Shown one piece after another: positions 59,952-64,000 of a stretch of 64,000 bases of DNA (its first letter is position 1; the number at the start of each line of letters is the position of its first letter). This DNA comes from Hygrocybe punicea (lineage: Eukaryota > Basidiomycota > Agaricomycetes > Agaricales > Hygrophoraceae). The stretch lies in assembly GCA_963556145.1 (NCBI GenBank), contig OY744462.1, positions 6,696,001-6,760,000 on the forward strand. Reading direction: 5' to 3'. A program made the position numbers and the translations under genes. The notes under the pieces are model-generated. The model ran no database searches, was not told the origin of the DNA, and saw only the letters and a list, made by a program, of their open reading frames with translations.

Positions 59952-60516
59952 TCGGACCCGCGCAATGCCGTACCCGTCCTTGGATGCCTGATGATGCTGG
60001 TGGAGGGAAGAGAATCCGTTTGGAGTCTTTGGACATATCTGACATGTGTGTGGCCATGGCGTGCTCCACAAACTTTCGCTGGCCACGTAGTTGACAAAAG
60101 GTTCCGTGTTACACGTATCAATCCGGCGTTGGCAATGATCCCCACACTGTGGTTTTCTCGCTAGTATCAAGGAAAGCGATACTCACTCATTGTTCCGTCG
60201 TTCTGGTTGTGTGCATTGTTACAATCAGTAAATTTCTACCTTTTTAAAGTAAACACGGAGCGCCAGGTCTGATGGAGGCATGCGTGACAGCCACTTTGAG
60301 AAAACTCTCACCCAACCCTGCCCTGATTTTACCACCATCAACGATACCCTGAAATTTCTCAAGCGCACTCCTCGTTGCCGTCGCCTACGACCAGCGTTAG
60401 TATCGCAGTCCTTTGCGAACGAGTCTGTTAATCAGTGAGTAAACCAATTGTCAATCGACCGAATCAGCTTGGTCTTACGCGGGCGCTGGCAGTATTCTGT
60501 ACCACGTACATACATC
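59952..60516. other. Spacer between the two G-gamma genes
   Basis: No ORF with domain features. It contains the 3' UTR of copy 1 and the promoter of copy 2. Confidence 0.5.
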
Positions 60517-60898
60517 ATGAGTTCCCGTCCACCCCGACAATCCATGTCCGAGCTGAAGTTACGACGGCTCACGGAGCATAACCAGCGACTAAGGGAGGAT
60601 CTCGCCCGACCCCGCGTCCGAGTAAGCGAGGCAAGTGCAAGGTCAGTTATTACCATCTTTTTTTCTTTCTTTCTATTTGGCCTGTCAAGGCTAATTCGAC
60701 GACTAGCTTGATTCGGTATTGCAAAACTACCAGAGATCATCTCGTATGTTCAGTCTGATACTGCCGTCTACCACTCACTGACCCGGCCGTGATGGATATC
60801 AACCTCATCAGGTCCCATCTGTCTGGGGCCCCGTCCAGAAAAACGAGGATCCATACGCACCACAAAACAGAGGCAGCGGGTGCTGTTCGATCCAGTAG
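60517..60898 (+). CDS. Heterotrimeric G-protein gamma subunit, copy 2
   Basis: Three exons (60517-60641, 60707-60743, 60812-60898) encode 82 residues. It starts [20 protein letters not shown], with [50 protein letters not shown] and the C-terminus GCCSIQ (CaaX CSIQ with adjacent Cys). The first two exons equal copy 1 in length (125 and 37 nt), so the pair arose by tandem duplication. The CaaX box differs (Gln end versus Met end in copy 1), but both ends favour farnesylation. All residues expected of a working G-gamma are present. Confidence 0.93.
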
Positions 60899-61138
60899 GC
60901 AGCGCAGCCCCACATCCCCCTTCACCTGTCTCCTCTTTCCCTTAGTGCGGTCCATCTGGTATGGAGACCAGAGTCTGTTTTTTTGGGCAAGGGCAAACGG
61001 TTCGGACATGTTGTGTACCATATCTTCTTGATCTACTCTACGGTTGTTTTTCCCTCTACTCCATGTCCGTTTTCACAAATCCATACATACCTCTTCATGC
61101 CCGAGCTTATCTTGACCGCTTTTAGGGTAAATGTTGTT

Positions 61139-61755
61139 CTATATCCTCTCTAAAAAGTTCCGCACTCCCTTCTCGTTGAGTGCACCAACGAACTGGTCGA
61201 TTGGCTTCCCGTCTTTGAACGCGATGACAGTTGGCATAGCTCGTACCTGGTAGGATTAATGAGTCGTTGTTCGCAGGAAGTATGGCGAGACTCCACCTTG
61301 TACTTCTGCGCCAGCTCGAACTCGGCATCGGTGTCTACCGTGACGAGATCCAAAGAGCAGCCGCTACCCGACTTGACGCTATCGTCTCTAGTCAGCTTCT
61401 CCATTATGGGAGAGAGCATTTTGCACGGGTTGCACCAACTATATGCGCATAAACTTTTGCTATACTTGCGCACTGTCTACGTACTCGGCGTAAAAGTCCA
61501 CCAAGACGATTTTGCTGCCGGCGTTCCGGGCGGAGATGGCATTTTCAAACGTCTATTGAGAATTGTTCTCCCATCATATATCAGATCGGTGGAACGAATG
61601 TGAGTTGGATCGCTTACGTTTGTGTCCGCGTTGAAGAATTGTTGATGCCGGAAGGGCGATGGGTGCAGAAGACGTCGTTGTGTGGGTGTTGCTCGTAGTG
61701 CTGATAGGGGGTGCGGACTCGGAGCCCGACGGAAATGGGCTCGAAGGAACGGCAT
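61139..61755 (-). CDS. Thioredoxin, mitochondrial type, with WCNPC active site
   Basis: Four exons (61755-61618, 61552-61485, 61438-61297, 61246-61139) encode 151 residues. The N-terminus (MPFLRAHFRRAPSPHPL and following ~25 residues) is Arg/Pro/Ser-rich without acidic residues, like a mitochondrial presequence. The fold then reads TFENAISARNAGSKIVLVDF, YADWCNPCKMLSPIMEKLTR, LVTVDTDAEFELAQKYKV, VRAMPTVIAFKDGKPIDQFV and GALNEKGVRNFLERI. The catalytic pair is C-N-P-C instead of C-G-P-C; the cis-Pro (MPT) is present. It reduces disulphides or buffers redox in mitochondria. An in-frame ATG upstream (61866) adds a segment without presequence character. Confidence 0.87.
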
Positions 61756-62089
61756 TTCCGAGCGTTTGCGTTTGGCGTCCAAGCTTAAGATTGTTTGGAA
61801 TTTCAAACGCCAATAAACACCGGGACGGGTAAGTGACACACCGTCACACAGCATATATAAGGGCAATCAAGCAGTGTCGGCGTCGTTATGGTGACCACAG
61901 CGCGCCATATATTCACCCATCAGGTTTGGGTCGAGGCAGTTTTCCCTTGGTTTACTTCCCTTCGCAGCATCGAGAGCAGAGTGAGCACCCCTGGCGACAT
62001 TCTACCATTCAGCGATCACTAACCGCCCTCAGGCTCCCCAATCTTTACGTACAGGCTACTCGTAAATAACATCTCCAAGATCATCGACA
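61756..62089. promoter_or_regulatory. Divergent promoter of thioredoxin and cupredoxin genes
   Basis: 334 bp separate opposite start codons. No strong element recognised. Confidence 0.4.
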
Positions 62090-62912
62090 ATGCGCTTTTC
62101 TACCGCCTTCGCTTTGCTTGCCTCAGTGGCTGCTGTCTCCGCTAAAACCATTCAGGTCGACGTTGGGTACAATGGCACCAACACGTTTAACCCCCCCAGC
62201 GTGAATGCCTCTGTCAACGATATTATTGCTTTCACATTGTACGTAGAGCACTCCCACCGCACGTGTAACACTCTCACTAACGTACTCTCGTCTGCCATCA
62301 CAGCACGTCGAAGAACCATGTCAGCGCTCCTCCTCCTCCGCGTCGAGTTTATTCGTAATCGCATTTCTTTCATACAGACATTGACACAGTCAACCTTCTC
62401 GTCGCCATGCACCAATTTCAGCTCCTCCGGCATTGACTCCGGTTTCGTCAACGTCCCCGCCGGCGCTACGTCCTTCCAGCAGTTCAGCTTTACCATGAAC
62501 AACGCCTCCCTACCCCTCTGGTTCTACTGCCGCCAAGTTGGGTCAGTTACTTACGAAGCTCTGCCACTCGTCATATCCTAATCTTGTCTCATACCCAGGC
62601 ATTGCCAGAAGGGAATGGTCTTTGCCATCAATCCCAACGCAAATAAGACATTCGACGCTTTCCGGGTAAATGACTCATTTCACTGCCAAATGGTTCGCTG
62701 TGCTGACACATGGCGTCACTTCACAGGCTGCTGCCATGGCCTCCGGATCCACGCCCTCGTCCCCATCAGGCAGCGCCGGCGCCGGCGCCAGCAGTACAGC
62801 CTCCACACCTGCTGCTACAGAGACATCCAAACCCTCGGGCGCTGGGCGGCTGGGCGGCAGTGCTGCCAGTCTGCTCATCTTCGTTGGCCTCGTCGCTGGC
62901 ATGATGCTATGA
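62090..62912 (+). CDS. Secreted, GPI-anchored cupredoxin-domain protein
   Basis: Five exons (62090-62238, 62304-62319, 62378-62541, 62599-62665, 62727-62912); the second is only 16 nt. The product begins with a signal peptide (MRFSTAFALLASVAAVSA), then a cupredoxin domain: TIQVDVGYNGTNTFNPPSVN, IIAFTFTSKNHTLTQSTFSS, NASLPLWFYCRQVGHCQKGM and VFAINPN. His in KNH, Cys in FYC, His in GHC and Met in KGM fit a type-1 copper site. A Ser/Thr/Ala/Gly-rich stalk follows and the end SLLIFVGLVAGMML is a GPI-type hydrophobic tail. Such proteins sit at the fungal cell surface. Function is not known. Confidence 0.87.
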
Positions 62913-63117
62913 TAAGGAGATGAGGGGCTGTTGGGGGCTGAGCAATATATTCTTTTGGCCGTAGATAATTATTTTGTACCAGGGTACAAAAACGCAAAAA
63001 CAAAAAAGGAAAGAAAATACAGCTTTACATACCTATGATACCATACAATGACAAACAACTACACGGTGTCGGCACCACTCAGACTGACGACGAGAACTCC
63101 CTGAGATTACCCGCGAT

Positions 63118-64000
63118 ATGGACGCGATACGCGTAACGAAGGTCTTCACAACCTGTCTGCGTCCAGGGCCTTGATTTATTATTTATTGTCTGGTCTCTAT
63201 CCAGGTTGGGAACGTGAAGTGCAGTAAGACTGGGAACACCTTCACGGGAACCGTCCATTTGACTGCACACCATCTCATCTTCCGCTACGATGAAGGAACT
63301 GAGGAGGAGATGTGGGCAAGTCTGTGTCCTGGTAGTCGGTTCGACATTCACAAATCTCTCCCTCCAGGTTCCTTATCCGCTGATTTCCCTGGTGATGCGG
63401 TTACCACAAACGTTGCAAGGCCACTGTCCACTGTCGTTCTATTGTCGAACCTTTGAAGCGTTCTCGCTGGCGTTTGAGAGAGAGATTGACACCATCAACG
63501 TCTTCGAGAGCGTGAGGGAGCTCACCGTCACTAGTGCGTAGCGCTAGACTCTAAACGAGTCCCCGACGCTCACTTTAAGCATCAGCATCTGCGTCCCAGC
63601 TGTATGCCTTCTTCTATACCCCAAACCCACCGTTTACTGCCACAGATGGCTGGTCAATCTACTCACCTAGGGAGGAATATGGGCGCATGGGTGTCGGATC
63701 GCGCACAAAAGCGTGGCGGTTTACCGACATTAACAAGGACTACGCTGTGGGTACTCAGGCTCTCTTGCATGGTTCCGCTCATCAATGACCCCTCACCATC
63801 TCCAGTTTTGTCCTTCATACCCCTCGCGTTTGGTTGTCCCAACCAGAATCAGCGACACTACACTGCAGTACGCGTCAAAGTACCGGAGTAGATGTCGCAT
63901 ACCCGCGCTCACGTACTTGCACTGGGCAAACTATGTATGTCTTCACCTTATTTTTTGCTTTGCTGCGGAAGTCGCGTTCGTCTGATGTTAGGCGTGTAGG
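63118..64000 (+). CDS. Myotubularin-type phosphoinositide 3-phosphatase, N-terminal part (runs off window)
   Basis: Spliced exons (63118-63141, 63205-63315, 63368-~63536, then from ~63588) read MDAIRVTKVGNVKCSKTGNT, VHLTAHHLIFRYDEG (GRAM/PH-like domain), VPYPLISLVMRLPQTLQGH, FEAFSLAFEREIDTINVFES, then LYAFFYTPNPPFTATDGWSI, YSPREEYGRMGV, AWRFTDINKDYA, SYPSRLVVPTRISDTTLQYA and ALTYLHWANY. This matches fungal Ymr1-like myotubularins, which remove the 3-phosphate from PI3P. The CX5R active site lies beyond the edge. The intron after EEMW uses a GC donor (TGG|GCAAGT). Start chosen as the only ATG compatible with the first splice. Confidence 0.88.

Overview
The window comes from a filamentous basidiomycete, most likely an Agaricomycete. 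The coding genes are split by many 50-60 nt introns. Gene content (eIF2B beta, elongin A, GID7/WDR26, Vps54, Sam37, fungal G-gamma, myotubularin) is fungal, and the repeats (Plavaka/Tnp2, Helitron, gypsy, TET/JBP-bearing element) are typical of mushroom-forming fungi. All calls were made by reading the sequence; no database search was possible.

Positions 1-38.4 kb form a nested transposon region. It starts with the gag-protease end of a Ty3/gypsy-like element (minus strand) and a probable ~1.9-kb LTR dense in bZIP-like and GATA-like motifs. Next come a 1.5-kb cluster of four different minisatellites (6.3-7.8 kb), a Tc1/IS630-type DD34E transposase whose five exons read through intact, and a multi-exon accessory protein cut by an assembly gap (11256-11355). 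These are followed by a decayed Helitron with a protease-like C-terminus (11.4-17.7 kb) and a decayed Plavaka/Tnp2 transposase (18.0-20.8 kb). From 20950 to 37926 an uncharacterised repeat-family gene is broken twice. A 1630-bp solo LTR with a 5-bp target duplication interrupts it first. A 12,889-bp element (24110-36998) with inverted ends and an 8-bp near-perfect target duplication interrupts it second. Removing the large element on paper restores the reading frame. This element carries a second accessory protein, a protein-kinase-like gene, a TET/JBP-type 2-oxoglutarate dioxygenase and a second Tc1-like transposase with one stop codon. It also holds a 398-bp internal inverted repeat, and its right arm was later hit by another solo LTR.

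Positions 38.8-64 kb are gene-dense and hold conserved single-copy genes: eIF2B beta and elongin A (divergent), a partial duplicate and the complete copy of a GID7/WDR26 gene, an Ecl1-like zinc protein, Vps54 and Sam37/metaxin (divergent), a TLC-domain membrane protein, an unidentified coiled-coil protein, two tandem G-protein gamma genes, a mitochondrial-type thioredoxin, a GPI-anchored cupredoxin, and the start of a myotubularin phosphatase running off the right edge.

The most notable items are the 12.9-kb TET/JBP-carrying element with its in-frame target duplication, the conserved five-exon structure of the two Tc1-like transposases, the intact truncated WD40 duplicate, and the tandem G-gamma pair with different CaaX boxes.
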